Part shown: in pieces, positions 27,723 to 36,546 of the stretch
Position numbering within the stretch: the first letter of the stretch is position 1
Layout of the letters: the number at the start of each line of letters is the position of its first letter
Source of the DNA: CAVUNY01 sp963768585
GTDB lineage: Bacteria > Chloroflexota > Anaerolineae > Anaerolineales > Anaerolineaceae
DNA: 64,000 nucleotides
Direction: 5' to 3'
Assembly (NCBI GenBank): GCA_963768585.1
Contig: CAVYIF010000019.1
Coordinates: 276,014-340,013, forward strand
Notes under the pieces: generated by a model
Database searches by the model: none
Told to the model about the DNA's origin: nothing
The model's input: only the letters and a program-made list of their open reading frames with translations
Program-made: the position numbers and the translations under genes

Positions 27723-29312
27723 TCAGGGATTCTGCGCCATGAAATCAACTTTCACAACAAACAGGGCCACTGCGTATACTTCGAATGGGTCGGTGGAAAT
27801 TGAAAATTTACTCACCTGGTAAGGCTCCAGTTTCGCCGTATCAATATAAGCATAGCTGCAGCCGATCACAAAACCATCCGCATTGTACAGGGTGGTGGTG
27901 GGGGCCACATTACCGATTGCTTTGCTGCCAGCATTAGCCACGCTGCCGCTTACCCGGTACGTTCCGTTGACATCAATTGCCCCCTCCAGGTTGCTGATGA
28001 TCAACTGTGGATCCGAGACTGTCCCCAGCCTGTAGCTGCCGCGAATTTGATAGGTGCGCCACCCGGCAGGTTCATCCATGGTCGCATGAAAGCATGCCCG
28101 CTCGCCCGGAAAGAGGGTGGTCAGGTAGGTGTAAGCAAAGTCAGAAGCGATCTCACGACCGTCAGCACTATAAAATGTCACGTCCACCCGCATATAACGA
28201 ATGGTATGCGTGGTATTGTTGTACACTTCGCCCACCACATACCGTATGCCGTTTCGGTTGTAAGTAAGCGAGTTTCCCAGGACCCATATCCCACTTTTGA
28301 GCTTGGGCACGATGATCGATCGCGGCCCAGACCAGGCACTTTCGCCCACCACGTTAACGGCCTTAACCCGGTAGTAATAAGTACCAAAATCTTTGTTGAG
28401 CACCTTCCAGCTCTGGGCGGGCCCCTTATAGACTGTCACCGCAAGACTAAAAGTGCGATCAGTGCTCTCTTCGAGGATATAGGTGCTGGCTCGCTCCGTT
28501 GAAGACCAACTCACCGTGTAAAAGCCGTCCACACCGCTCTTATTAATCGCTTCAATTCTGGGGATGTCTGGCAGCAGCAGGTTCACTGCCAACAATTCCG
28601 ACCAACCGCTGATGCCGGTTGGCCCGGAAGCCCGTACCCGGAAATATACGACACCCGCCTGAATGCCTGCCACCTGCCATTCGGGGGCACTGGTCTGGAT
28701 CGTAACCGGCCGGGTAAAGAATCCATCCGTGGAACTTTGCAGCGTATAAAACTCGGCTCGTGCCGCTTGACTCCAGCGTATCGTAAAGCTGCCGTCTCCG
28801 GCCTGGTCGGTCACGCGGTACAGCACAGGCGTTTCCGGCAGCAGAACTTCCGCGACCTGCGTATTGCTCCACCCCGAAGCACCTAAATCATTCATCCCCA
28901 TCACCCGGTAATAATATTTACCCGCCTTCATGCCGATCAAATCGCACGTGTTTTGAGTTGTGACACATGCTCTGCGTACATTCAGGGTGAAGTTTTCATC
29001 TTCGGCTTCCTGAATGACAAACATGTCCGCAAAACCAACCGGCGATTCGACCCAACTCAGGTGAAATGCGCCACCCTCCGGACTGTCAATGTCCAATAAT
29101 TGTGGAGAAAATGGAATCGGCGGGTAAAAGTTAAAAATCCCTGGCAGGTAAGCAGTGTAAGGGGTCGGTGTGCGGGTTGCCGCCTGCTGCGGTACGGACG
29201 CCGGGTCAAGGGCGCACGAAGTGCACCCGAGGGCGGAAGCCGGAAGCGACAGCCACCCCAGCAGCAGCCCGCCCACCATACATCCCAGCAATACACTCCA
29301 AAATTTTTTCAT
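27723..29312 (-). CDS. Secreted fibronectin-III / FxLYD repeat protein
   Basis: The ATG at 29312 opens a signal peptide (MKKFWSVLLGCMVGGLLLG, then LPASALGC). A short Thr/Pro linker precedes three or four fibronectin type III-like repeats with a YYYRV(M/K) strand (KYYYRVMGMNDLG, VYFRVRASGPTG, TYYYRVKAVNVVG). The last ~150 residues hold two FxLYD-like domains (VVGEVYNNTTHTIRYMRVDV and VSGSVANAGSKAIGNVAP), each with a following F/L-YSADG-type turn. The total is 529 residues. It is probably exported or lipid-anchored and binds something at the cell surface. No enzyme motif is seen. Longer upstream frames lack a plausible leader. Confidence 0.75.
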   Translation of the reverse strand: MKKFWSVLLGCMVGGLLLGWLSLPASALGCTSCALDPASVPQQAATRTPTPYTAYLPGIFNFYPPIPFSPQLLDIDSPEGGAFHLSWVESPVGFADMFVIQEAEDENFTLNVRRACVTTQNTCDLIGMKAGKYYYRVMGMNDLGASGWSNTQVAEVLLPETPVLYRVTDQAGDGSFTIRWSQAARAEFYTLQSSTDGFFTRPVTIQTSAPEWQVAGIQAGVVYFRVRASGPTGISGWSELLAVNLLLPDIPRIEAINKSGVDGFYTVSWSSTERASTYILEESTDRTFSLAVTVYKGPAQSWKVLNKDFGTYYYRVKAVNVVGESAWSGPRSIIVPKLKSGIWVLGNSLTYNRNGIRYVVGEVYNNTTHTIRYMRVDVTFYSADGREIASDFAYTYLTTLFPGERACFHATMDEPAGWRTYQIRGSYRLGTVSDPQLIISNLEGAIDVNGTYRVSGSVANAGSKAIGNVAPTTTLYNADGFVIGCSYAYIDTAKLEPYQVSKFSISTDPFEVYAVALFVVKVDFMAQNP

Positions 29313-29534
29313 CCCAAAGGTCCCCAGTGAAATTATACGCGGGATGCAATAAATTTTCTCCCGGTTTTCATCCTGTCGAACCTCCCTACGGTGGAAGTAA
29401 GTGCACCCGCCGCCACGAAGTATTTTGTTTTTGCAACAAAACCACACTTTCTGCGTATTTAAAACGATGCATTGATCACATCAGATGTGGGGCGGAAGCC
29501 AACCGCCCTATATAAAATTAGAGGAGAATGTACC

Positions 29535-30308
29535 ATGTCTAAAAAATCGATTGTTCATCCGGCACGTTTCGTGTCACTACTGCTTCTGGCCATCCTGGTC
29601 CTTTCTGCAAGCGCCTGCAACCAGGTTCAGGTCTCGTTTGGCGGCGCTAATGCAGTGGTTGGCTCCGGTAAAGTCGTCTCTGAGACCCGCGAGGTCAGCG
29701 GCTTTACCAGCGTCCTGGTATCCGGCAGCGGCCGGGCTGAGATCACCATCGGCGACAGCGACAGCCTGGTGATCGAAGCCGAAGACAACATCCTGCCGTT
29801 AATCGAGTCCAGCGTGTTCAACGGCAAGCTGACTATCGGCATGAAACCGAACACCAGCATCAGTACCATGCGCGGCATCCGCTACACGATCACGGTCAAA
29901 TCGCTGTCAGGTGTGGAGTTTTCCGGCTCGACCGATATCACTGTGACCAACACCGCTCGCGCCGATAGCTTCAACGCTTCCACCAGCGGCTCGGGCGCCA
30001 TCCAGCTGGCCGATGTGCAGGCCGCCACCCTGAACGCCCACACCAGTGGTTCAGGCAACATCACAGCCGCCGGAAAAGTCGACACGGCCACCATCACCAC
30101 TTCCGGCTCCGGCAACTTCAGCGGCGCCAACCTGCAGTGCGCCTCCGCCACCGCGACCACCTCCGGATCAGGCAATGTCACCCTGTGGGTGACCGGCAGC
30201 CTGACAGCACGCACTTCAGGCAGCGGCAATGTCAGCTATTACGGCCAACCTTCCGTCTCGCGCTCCGAAAGCGGCAGCGGCCGGGTAAACGGCCTGGGCA
30301 ACAAGTAA
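29535..30308 (+). CDS. DUF2807 (head GIN domain) lipoprotein
   Basis: The start has AGAGGAGAA upstream. A lipoprotein-like leader (LLLLAILVLSASAC, cysteine near residue 30) precedes a right-handed beta-helix of Ser/Gly-rich rungs: TSGSGAIQLAD, TSGSGNITAAG, TSGSGNFSGAN, TSGSGNVTLW. The N-terminal part (VSGFTSVLVSGSGRAEITIG) is the usual DUF2807 beginning. The rungs are near-identical at the DNA level too, which suggests recent duplication. These proteins are surface-located; their role (sometimes called putative adhesins) has not been shown. Confidence 0.85.
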   Translation: MSKKSIVHPARFVSLLLLAILVLSASACNQVQVSFGGANAVVGSGKVVSETREVSGFTSVLVSGSGRAEITIGDSDSLVIEAEDNILPLIESSVFNGKLTIGMKPNTSISTMRGIRYTITVKSLSGVEFSGSTDITVTNTARADSFNASTSGSGAIQLADVQAATLNAHTSGSGNITAAGKVDTATITTSGSGNFSGANLQCASATATTSGSGNVTLWVTGSLTARTSGSGNVSYYGQPSVSRSESGSGRVNGLGNK

Positions 30309-30330
30309 ACCTCGCGCTGGCAACAGCCCC

Positions 30331-30375
30331 AAAACAGGATGGCCCGGACAAAATCACCCGGCCATCCTGTTTTTC
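30331..30375 (+). terminator. Intrinsic terminator of the DUF2807 gene
   Basis: Arms at 30331-30344 and 30360-30373 (14 bp, core CAGGATGGCC / GGCCATCCTG) are followed by further T residues. The same stem core recurs in the terminator at 61985. Confidence 0.8.
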
Positions 30376-30517
30376 TACAACTCTTTCATAGTTCAAATTC
30401 ACCCAGGCATTACACCCGCAGGAGGAAGTCAATCCCCCTCTAAACAGGCATAATTGCATCATCAATCAATAAAAATCTTGAAAATTCGAAGCCGTCCTGG
30501 GGCTGCTGACCGGGCTG

Positions 30518-32326
30518 GTGCTGACCTTCCGCCAGCGCCGCCTGGTGCGCCTGCTGGCCTTCGCGCCTGCCGCCGCGCTGAACTTATTTATGGCTGTTTA
30601 TTTCATGTGGCCGGGCACCGATGATTATCTGGTCAAGCAGCCTATATCCCCCGCGGTTGCTTTCCGTACGCTGAGCGGCCAGAATCTGGGCAATCCCGGC
30701 GCCACCGGCCCGTTCACGGTACAGGCCTGCACTTACGGCAGCGGCAGCGATCTGCGCAGGCCCGAATATGCACAGCAGGCCTGCTGGACGACACCCACCG
30801 TGAACGCCAGCCTCTCGCTGATCGGCAATTACCAGCCCCCAAGCATGGAATACTTCACCTGGTTTTGGGGTTTCGATTTCTCTAAGCTGCCCCTCAATGG
30901 GCGGGTTTGGGCGCCCGTCGCCGACCGCCCGATGCCCCTGGTGCTGATCGTCCACGGCAATCACATGATGGGCGATTTCTCCGACGCCGGTTATGCCTAC
31001 CTGGGCGAACACCTCGCCAGCCAGGGGTTTATCGTGGTCTCGATCGACGAAAATTTTCTCAATGGTTTCTTCATGGATGACATGGGGAAGACAGAGATTC
31101 CGGTGCGCGCCTGGATGATGCTCAAACACCTCCAGCAGTGGCGCACCTGGAATGAGGACCCGCAGCATCCCTTCTACCATAAGGTCGATCTGGATCAGAT
31201 CGCGGTCATGGGGCATTCACGCGGCGGCGAATCAGCAGTTATGGCAGCCGTGCTCAATCGTTTGGAAAAGAACCCGCTCAACCTGGTCGACGACTTCGAT
31301 TTTGGCTTTAACATCCGCGCCGTGGTCGAAATTGCCCCCAGTGAGGGCAGCAACAAAATTAATTACCAGGATCTGCAGCTCGAAGACACAAGCTACCTGC
31401 TGCTGCAAGGCGGCCACGACGCCGATGCTTACATGGTTAACGGCATCCGCCAGTACGCCAGGGTGGATGTCTCCGGCAATGTCTTCAAGACCGCGGTCTA
31501 TGCCTACCGCGCCAACCACGGCCAGTTTAACAGCGACTGGGCCCGTGGGGACAAGGTGCCGAATTGGATGCTCAATCTTGCACCGCTGCTTTCCGCTTCC
31601 GAGCAAGAACAGGAAGCCAAAGTCTTTATCACCGCTTTCTTGAAGGCCGCGCTGCTGGGCGAAGATACCTACCGCCAGCTCTTCCAGCGCCCCTGGGCCG
31701 GCGCCGACTGGCTGCCGCAGGATATCGTGCTGTCGCGCTACCAGGATGCAAGGGTCACACTGCTGCACGACTTTGAGGGACCTGCCAAAAGTTTCACCAA
31801 CATCAAAGGAGTGACCCCTGAGGAGACTGGGTTTACGAACGCGAGCCTTGAATCGCTGAAAACGCGCGAGCCGGATATTTCGCAAAACAACACGGTCCTG
31901 CGCCTGGCCTGGGACCACCCTGGGGCAACTTACACCCTGAACCTGCCCCAGGGTCTCTCCCAGGGCTCGACAGGCGTGACCTTTGCCCTGGCCCCGGCCG
32001 ACGAACAACAGCCGCCGGCCGACCTGGCCGTCGAACTGGTAGACGCCGCCGGGCGGGTGGCCAAGCTGGCGTTGGGCGATGCCGCCGCGCTGCCTGTGCT
32101 GCTGCCCGCCCAACTGGTCAAAAACAAGGCAGCAGCCGACCTGATGGGGATGAATTTTCCCTTCGAGCGAACGGCCGAGCGCTTTTTACAGACCGAGGTG
32201 CTGCCCTTCGACCAGTTCGAAGCCGAGCCAGGCTTTGAACCAGAGCAGCTCGCAGCCCTGCGCTTCGTATTCGACCGTTCAACTGCGGGGGCCGTCCTGC
32301 TGGATGAAGTCGGGCTGGTGCAGTAA
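30518..32326 (+). CDS. Alpha/beta hydrolase, large; N-terminus probably truncated
   Basis: The 602-residue protein has an N-terminal hydrophobic helix, then an alpha/beta hydrolase core: LVLIVHGNHMMG (oxyanion strand), nucleophile elbow GHSRGGESA (Ser) and a His-containing NHGQFNSDW block. A C-terminal beta region follows. Similar proteins are extracellular or envelope esterases. The GTG at 30518 is a weak start: no ribosome-binding site precedes it, and the frame is open for only 12 more codons upstream (reading ...AVLGLLTGLVLTF, a membrane-like sequence) before a stop at 30479-30481. The natural N-terminus may have been lost by deletion or frameshift. Confidence 0.7.
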   Translation: MLTFRQRRLVRLLAFAPAAALNLFMAVYFMWPGTDDYLVKQPISPAVAFRTLSGQNLGNPGATGPFTVQACTYGSGSDLRRPEYAQQACWTTPTVNASLSLIGNYQPPSMEYFTWFWGFDFSKLPLNGRVWAPVADRPMPLVLIVHGNHMMGDFSDAGYAYLGEHLASQGFIVVSIDENFLNGFFMDDMGKTEIPVRAWMMLKHLQQWRTWNEDPQHPFYHKVDLDQIAVMGHSRGGESAVMAAVLNRLEKNPLNLVDDFDFGFNIRAVVEIAPSEGSNKINYQDLQLEDTSYLLLQGGHDADAYMVNGIRQYARVDVSGNVFKTAVYAYRANHGQFNSDWARGDKVPNWMLNLAPLLSASEQEQEAKVFITAFLKAALLGEDTYRQLFQRPWAGADWLPQDIVLSRYQDARVTLLHDFEGPAKSFTNIKGVTPEETGFTNASLESLKTREPDISQNNTVLRLAWDHPGATYTLNLPQGLSQGSTGVTFALAPADEQQPPADLAVELVDAAGRVAKLALGDAAALPVLLPAQLVKNKAAADLMGMNFPFERTAERFLQTEVLPFDQFEAEPGFEPEQLAALRFVFDRSTAGAVLLDEVGLVQ

Positions 32327-32331
32327 TTTTT

Positions 32332-33345
32332 CTACAATGGTTCTCCGTGGGTGAAGGTCAGCGCTGGCGCGCTGTGTGTCGCCGAGAGCGGGCGCAGCGC
32401 CGCCAGCATCGCCGCAGCGTCTGCATTCGGCCAGCGCGGGTGCAGGATCTCATAATAGCTGACGTAATCCGTGCCCCGCAGCTCTCCCGGATCCCGGCCT
32501 TTAAAATAAGGAAAAGATCGCGGGTTGTTCGCCCAGGGCGCCGCGCATTCATAAGCCATACGCAGCGTTCGCCCTTGCTGCGAGACATAATCATACAGGT
32601 CTATCCCGTTCACCAGCAAGATCTCGGCTGCCAGAGTTTGCGGCATCAGCGAAAAATGCGTGTACCAGATGCCGCGCTCGCCCATGCCGTTGTTGCGTCC
32701 CACCTCATGCGGCAGGTGCCCATCTTCGGCAATCTGCAGTTCGATAAATTCCTTCCAACGCGCGGCGCCCTGCGCCAGCAGGTCCGCCCGGCCCAGGCGG
32801 GCGGCAATGGCCAGCACCAGCACCAGGCCCCAGTTGCCCCAATTGTTTTCGCGTTCCATGGTGTTCATCGCCAGGGCCCGCTTGCTCAAGAAAAGTTCGA
32901 AAGTTTTTTGCCGCTCTCCGTTCCAGGCAGGCGAGCCGTGGATCAGGCTCTCTGCGAAAATCAATGCCGGAAAATGGTAGCTGAACGACAGGCGCGAATC
33001 ATCCTGGGTGCGCAGCGTCTTAACGCCTGTCGCCCAGGCCTCTGCCAGCCGGGCTGCCGTCTCGGCATAGCGCTCATCACCCGTCATCTGGTAGCACAAT
33101 GCCAGCTTGTAAGCCGCGTTGGCGTCTGCTTCCAGGCCGCCTTTCGTGCGGTTGTGCCCGGCAGCATCCCGGTAGTATCCGGGCACATACCAGGTTTCCG
33201 GCACTTCGGGCTGGCGGTCGAGGTCATCATCCGCTTCTTGCTTCAGTTTTCGATAAGCGCTGATATTGGGTTCAATCTTTTGGGCAATCCGCCGGCGCAG
33301 CATGGCCAGCCGTTCAGCAGATAGAAATACGCTCGCGATACTCAT
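32332..33345 (-). CDS. Alginate-lyase-like (alpha/alpha toroid) protein
   Basis: The 337-residue protein starts after GAGGAC and has the helical repeats of PL5/alginate lyase family proteins. The conserved block NNWGNWGLVLVLAIAARLG and the later GRNNGMGERGIWYTHFSL match their active-site region. No signal peptide is seen, which would favour a cytoplasmic role. Family members cleave polyuronates by beta-elimination, but the substrate is not clear. The gene is convergent with the hydrolase at 30518 (6 bp between stops) and could belong to the same saccharide-processing neighbourhood. Confidence 0.7.
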   Translation of the reverse strand: MSIASVFLSAERLAMLRRRIAQKIEPNISAYRKLKQEADDDLDRQPEVPETWYVPGYYRDAAGHNRTKGGLEADANAAYKLALCYQMTGDERYAETAARLAEAWATGVKTLRTQDDSRLSFSYHFPALIFAESLIHGSPAWNGERQKTFELFLSKRALAMNTMERENNWGNWGLVLVLAIAARLGRADLLAQGAARWKEFIELQIAEDGHLPHEVGRNNGMGERGIWYTHFSLMPQTLAAEILLVNGIDLYDYVSQQGRTLRMAYECAAPWANNPRSFPYFKGRDPGELRGTDYVSYYEILHPRWPNADAAAMLAALRPLSATHSAPALTFTHGEPL

Positions 33346-33400
33346 CTGTCAGGTCCTCTGACCCTTGATTATAGCGGCGAAAAGACCCCCGCTCGCGAAA

Positions 33401-34126
33401 TCATCCCGCTGCGGAGCGAAGTTGGGGTTCTACTTCCTTACCGATCTGGCTGTACAGCGCGCGATAAGCGATGAAGGCGACTCCCAAATAGGCACAGGTC
33501 TTGGGAATCATCAGCATGCCCAGCAGCGGTACCCACTGCACCCACAGAATGACCGGGGCGTAAAAGGTAAACGAGAGCGCAATCATGATCCCAATCCAAC
33601 GGAAGGCCTGGTCCCTGGCTCTGGCAAAATCGCGCAGGATCAGATAAAGCACGCCCAACCCCTGCACCACCAGGAAGCCGTTGCGCAGCAGGCTCCAATC
33701 GTAAGGGGCAACGACCTGCTCCCATTGGTTCTGCGGAAAGGCCATTACCACCATTCGTACCACGCCCGCCCCCAGCAACAGCCAACCAAACCAGCCCATC
33801 TTCTGCTTGAAGCGCAGCCGCCACAGGTCCACCATCAACATATAAAACACCGTCAGCGTATACGCCGTGGAAAGCGCGCCCAACCCCACCAGGGTGGGAT
33901 TCGCCTCCAACCCGCCCAGCGCGTACGCCACTACCCGAAATCCGACGTGCCCGGTGTCACCCAAAGCCAGCAGGGCAAACGCTGCTATCACGCGCATTGC
34001 CAGCGGGCGATCTGCCGGGCTGACACGCGCCCGTCGCAGCGCCATGATCACCACCAGTCCCCAGATTATCACCAGGTAGGTGACGTTAAAACCAACTTCT
34101 ACCCACATTCGCATCGATTCGCTCAT
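33401..34126 (-). CDS. Seven-helix membrane protein of unknown function
   Basis: The 241-residue protein has about seven hydrophobic helices and a short basic tail; no soluble domain or motif is recognised. The first helix (VGFNVTYLVIIWGLVVIM) lacks a cleavable leader. It is divergent from the MarR gene starting at 34257, with a 130-bp shared promoter region containing a dyad (TTAACGCGCATTAA, 34162-34175). It is therefore a plausible target of that regulator. Confidence 0.7.
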   Translation of the reverse strand: MSESMRMWVEVGFNVTYLVIIWGLVVIMALRRARVSPADRPLAMRVIAAFALLALGDTGHVGFRVVAYALGGLEANPTLVGLGALSTAYTLTVFYMLMVDLWRLRFKQKMGWFGWLLLGAGVVRMVVMAFPQNQWEQVVAPYDWSLLRNGFLVVQGLGVLYLILRDFARARDQAFRWIGIMIALSFTFYAPVILWVQWVPLLGMLMIPKTCAYLGVAFIAYRALYSQIGKEVEPQLRSAAG

Positions 34127-34161
34127 ATAATTGGTTCCGTGTATAATTTCGCTGAAAGTAG

Positions 34162-34175
34162 TTAACGCGCATTAA
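34162..34175. promoter_or_regulatory. Candidate MarR operator in a divergent promoter region
   Basis: TTAACGCGCATTAA is a near-perfect dyad (TTAA arms, GCGC core). It lies midway between the membrane-protein start at 34126 and the MarR start at 34257, a usual place for a MarR self-regulatory site. The assignment rests on position and symmetry only. Confidence 0.4.
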
Positions 34176-34256
34176 ATATAATCGCGGCTTTACGTTCTGT
34201 CAACCCTACAAAAGCGATTCATACAACGGTTGCCTTCAGGGCAAGGAAAGGTTTCG

Positions 34257-34727
34257 ATGAGCGAAAAGAATCTGGCACAAATTATCATGGAGTGGGCGGT
34301 TGTATTTATGCGCCAATCGATGCATGATTTCACCCGTCATGCCCACAGCACCGGCTTCTCACTGGCTCAGATGAATGTCCTCTTCCATCTCTACTACAAG
34401 GGAGACAGCGAGGTGACCCTGTTTGCCGACCTGATGCAGGTCACGCCGGCTGCCGCCAGCCAGATGGTTGAGCGTATGGTCAAACAGGGATTGGCACGCC
34501 GGGCGAAAACGGCAGACGACCAGCGCGTGCGCCTGGTCTCGCTGACCGAAAAAGGGCGGGCAGTAGTCGAAGAGAGCATCGCCGTCCGGCAGCATTGGAT
34601 GGAAACCCTGCTGGCTGCCCTCAACGACCAGGAAAAAGATGTGGTCGCTCGTGCCCTATCCATCCTGACCGAAAAAGCCGGTCAACTGGAATCCGCAGAA
34701 TCGCCGCGAACCGCGGACGCAGCATAA
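34257..34727 (+). CDS. MarR-family transcriptional regulator
   Basis: The 156-residue protein has the MarR winged helix: MTPAAASQMVERMVKQGLAR-type recognition helix (VTPAAASQMVERMVKQGLA) and wing (RAKTADDQRVRLVSLTEKGR). The start at MSEKNLAQIIMEW is chosen because AAGGAAAGG lies about 6 bases upstream. Such proteins form dimers that block promoters until a small molecule binds. Its own divergent neighbour is the membrane protein at 33401. Confidence 0.9.
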   Translation: MSEKNLAQIIMEWAVVFMRQSMHDFTRHAHSTGFSLAQMNVLFHLYYKGDSEVTLFADLMQVTPAAASQMVERMVKQGLARRAKTADDQRVRLVSLTEKGRAVVEESIAVRQHWMETLLAALNDQEKDVVARALSILTEKAGQLESAESPRTADAA

Positions 34728-34832
34728 GAGCAAAAAACCACAAAACTGGCCCGTTGACCTTTTCGCAGGCAAATGCCATAATGAAGCAGGCAGTACAGTC
34801 CCCTGGTTTGCGCCGATTTTTTGGAGGAGCTC

Positions 34833-35369
34833 TTGAAACATCTCGATACCCCGATTGTGATTATCAATATCATAGCCCTGGTGGTGTTGGGTGGGTCAGC
34901 CCTCGTCGCCATGGTGATCGTTCCGGCGATTGAAGCCGCTCGTCCAACCCCAACTGCGGTACCAGTGACTCCACGCCCCACCCGGCCTTCCGCCACCCCG
35001 ACGCTCACCGCCACCCTGACACCCCTGGCAACCGTCACGCCCAGCGGTCCTACGCCCACCCGCCCGGCGAACTGCGCTCCACTTCCCCCCAAAACCAGCC
35101 TCTCCCAACTCACTTCCACCCCCTTGCCGGTTGATTTTCGCTACGACCTCGATCCCAATATCGCCCCGAATTTGAAAACTGTGGTGTTCATTTACCGCTG
35201 CAACGGCACCTGGGTCGAATATTGGCTGGGACCCAGCCACACGATCAACAATTCGATCTATCTGGCAGCCGGGGATGTCATCTGGCTGGTCGTGCCGCCC
35301 TCTGCCGCAACCCCGACTACCCCCACGCCAACCCCTGCGGGCATTCCCGAAGCGACCGCCAAACCCTGA
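34833..35369 (+). CDS. Membrane-anchored protein with Thr/Pro linker and unknown domain
   Basis: The best start is the TTG at 34833 with GGAGGAG 5 bases upstream; 178 residues follow. One N-terminal membrane helix (IVIINIIALVVLGGSALVAM) leads into a Thr/Pro linker (~35-75), a compact ~75-residue domain (from CAPLPPKTSLSQL to AAGDVIWLVVPP) and another Thr/Pro tail. No lipobox is seen, so it is probably a type II anchored exported protein. I do not recognise the domain. Confidence 0.65.
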   Translation: MKHLDTPIVIINIIALVVLGGSALVAMVIVPAIEAARPTPTAVPVTPRPTRPSATPTLTATLTPLATVTPSGPTPTRPANCAPLPPKTSLSQLTSTPLPVDFRYDLDPNIAPNLKTVVFIYRCNGTWVEYWLGPSHTINNSIYLAAGDVIWLVVPPSAATPTTPTPTPAGIPEATAKP

Positions 35370-35448
35370 GATGTCCCCGCTACAAATTATCCGCAGGACC
35401 CTGCGTCGCTTCGTCCTGGGTAGGGAATAATTTATTCGGAGAAAAAAC

Positions 35449-36054
35449 GTGCCCAAGAACCTGACCGACCAATCCAATACTTTCTTCGCGCCGGACCGCG
35501 CCGCCTGGCATGCCTGGCTGATCGAGCACAGCAGCCGCGAACCCGAAGCGCACCCTGAGGTGGACGAAGTATGGTTAATCTTCATGAAAGCCCATACCGG
35601 CCGGCCCTGCATCGATTATGAAGCCGCCGTCGAAGAAGCCCTGTGTTTTGGTTGGATCGACAGCCTTATCCAGCGCATCGATGACCAGCGCTATGCCCGC
35701 AAATTCAATGTGCGCAAAGATTACACCACCTGGTCCGAATCCAACCGCCGCCGCCTGCGCAAGCTGGCCCACGAAGGGCGCCTCTCCGCCGATCTGCTGG
35801 CGCGCATCCCGGCCGAAGTCTTCGATAAGTCGATTCCCGGCCCGCGCCGTCCCGATTTATCCATGCCGGATTGGCTGGAAGAAACCCTGCGGGCCAACCC
35901 GGCGGTATGGGAAACCTACCAGCATCTGGCTCCATCCCACCAACGCAACTACCTGGGCTGGATCATGGCTGCAAAACGCCAGGAAACGCGCGAACGCCGG
36001 GCGGCCGAAGCCATCCGCCGCCTCGAACAGGGACAGACATTGGGGTTGAAGTAG
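35449..36054 (+). CDS. YdeI/OmpD-associated family protein
   Basis: The GTG start has CGGAGA about 6 bases upstream. The 201-residue protein shows family features: HPEVDEVWLIFMKAHTG, EALCFGWIDSLIQRIDDQRY and the C-terminal repeat-like motif NYLGWIMAAKRQETRERR. The family is small, cytoplasmic and has no established reaction. The gene sits between a membrane-anchored protein and the arsenic operon with no clear link to either. Confidence 0.85.
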   Translation: MPKNLTDQSNTFFAPDRAAWHAWLIEHSSREPEAHPEVDEVWLIFMKAHTGRPCIDYEAAVEEALCFGWIDSLIQRIDDQRYARKFNVRKDYTTWSESNRRRLRKLAHEGRLSADLLARIPAEVFDKSIPGPRRPDLSMPDWLEETLRANPAVWETYQHLAPSHQRNYLGWIMAAKRQETRERRAAEAIRRLEQGQTLGLK

Positions 36055-36072
36055 CCCTACCGCACCCAGACA

Positions 36073-36110
36073 TTGACAAACGCGATATTATATCGTAAAA
36101 TTACGATATA
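36073..36110 (+). promoter_or_regulatory. arsR promoter overlapped by a perfect palindromic operator
   Basis: TTGACA at 36073-36078 and TAAAAT at 36096-36101 are 17 bases apart, ending 19 bp before the arsR ATG. The palindrome TATATCGTAA-AA-TTACGATATA covers 36089-36110 and overlaps the -10 element, so a bound ArsR dimer would block polymerase. Its core TATCGTA-N4-TACGATA recurs before the methyltransferase gene. Confidence 0.85.
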
Positions 36111-36119
36111 AGAGGTTAG

Positions 36120-36485
36120 ATGATCAACGAAATCCCAACTACCCGCCGCATGACCGGCGATGAGAAGCGCCTGTCAACCATGTTTAAGGCCCTGGGCAAC
36201 CCTGTTCGCTTTCAGATCATGCAGATTCTGGCGGAAAAACAGATGTGCATCACCGGCGAAATTGTAGACTTTACTCTGCTGGCACAATCAACCGTCAGCC
36301 AGCATCTCAAGGTGCTGCGCGAAGCCGGGTTGATCAGCGGTGAAGTCGAAGGCCCGGCGACCTGCTACTGCCTGGATGTAGACAACATCCACTGGCTTAA
36401 AACCCAGGTGGAGCGCTGGCTGCCGCAGTGCTGCCCTCAACCCGAAACCGCTGCTGCCCCGGAAGATCCGGCCTGCTGCGATTAG
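36120..36485 (+). CDS. arsR: ArsR-family metalloregulator
   Basis: The 121-residue winged-helix protein has the DNA-recognition segment AQSTVSQHLKVLREAGLISG. Metalloid-binding cysteines are probably Cys in QMCITGEIV plus the C-terminal cysteines (ATCYCLD, QCCPQ, ACCD); the classical CxC metal site of the alpha-3 helix is not present. ArsR represses its operon until As(III) (or Sb(III)) binds. The ATG overlaps AGAGG, and a self-regulatory palindrome covers its promoter. The next gene is the ArsM fusion, 61 bp downstream with a matching operator. Confidence 0.9.
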   Translation: MINEIPTTRRMTGDEKRLSTMFKALGNPVRFQIMQILAEKQMCITGEIVDFTLLAQSTVSQHLKVLREAGLISGEVEGPATCYCLDVDNIHWLKTQVERWLPQCCPQPETAAAPEDPACCD

Positions 36486-36505
36486 CCTCTTTTTTTACCA
36501 AAATA

Positions 36506-36523
36506 TATCGTATTTTTACGATA
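36506..36523 (+). promoter_or_regulatory. Second ArsR operator before the methyltransferase gene
   Basis: TATCGTA-TTTT-TACGATA at 36506-36523 has the same 7-4-7 layout and arms as the site before arsR. It lies 23 bp before the arsM-like ATG in a T-rich gap, after the arsR stop. This gives the methyltransferase its own ArsR-controlled promoter or a second contact point. Confidence 0.75.
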
Positions 36524-36546
36524 AACAAATTTATAGGAGCTGTAGG

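Noticed and set aside
31232..32113. 293-codon minus-strand frame inside the alpha/beta hydrolase
   Set aside because: No RBS or family features; opposite a convincing hydrolase.
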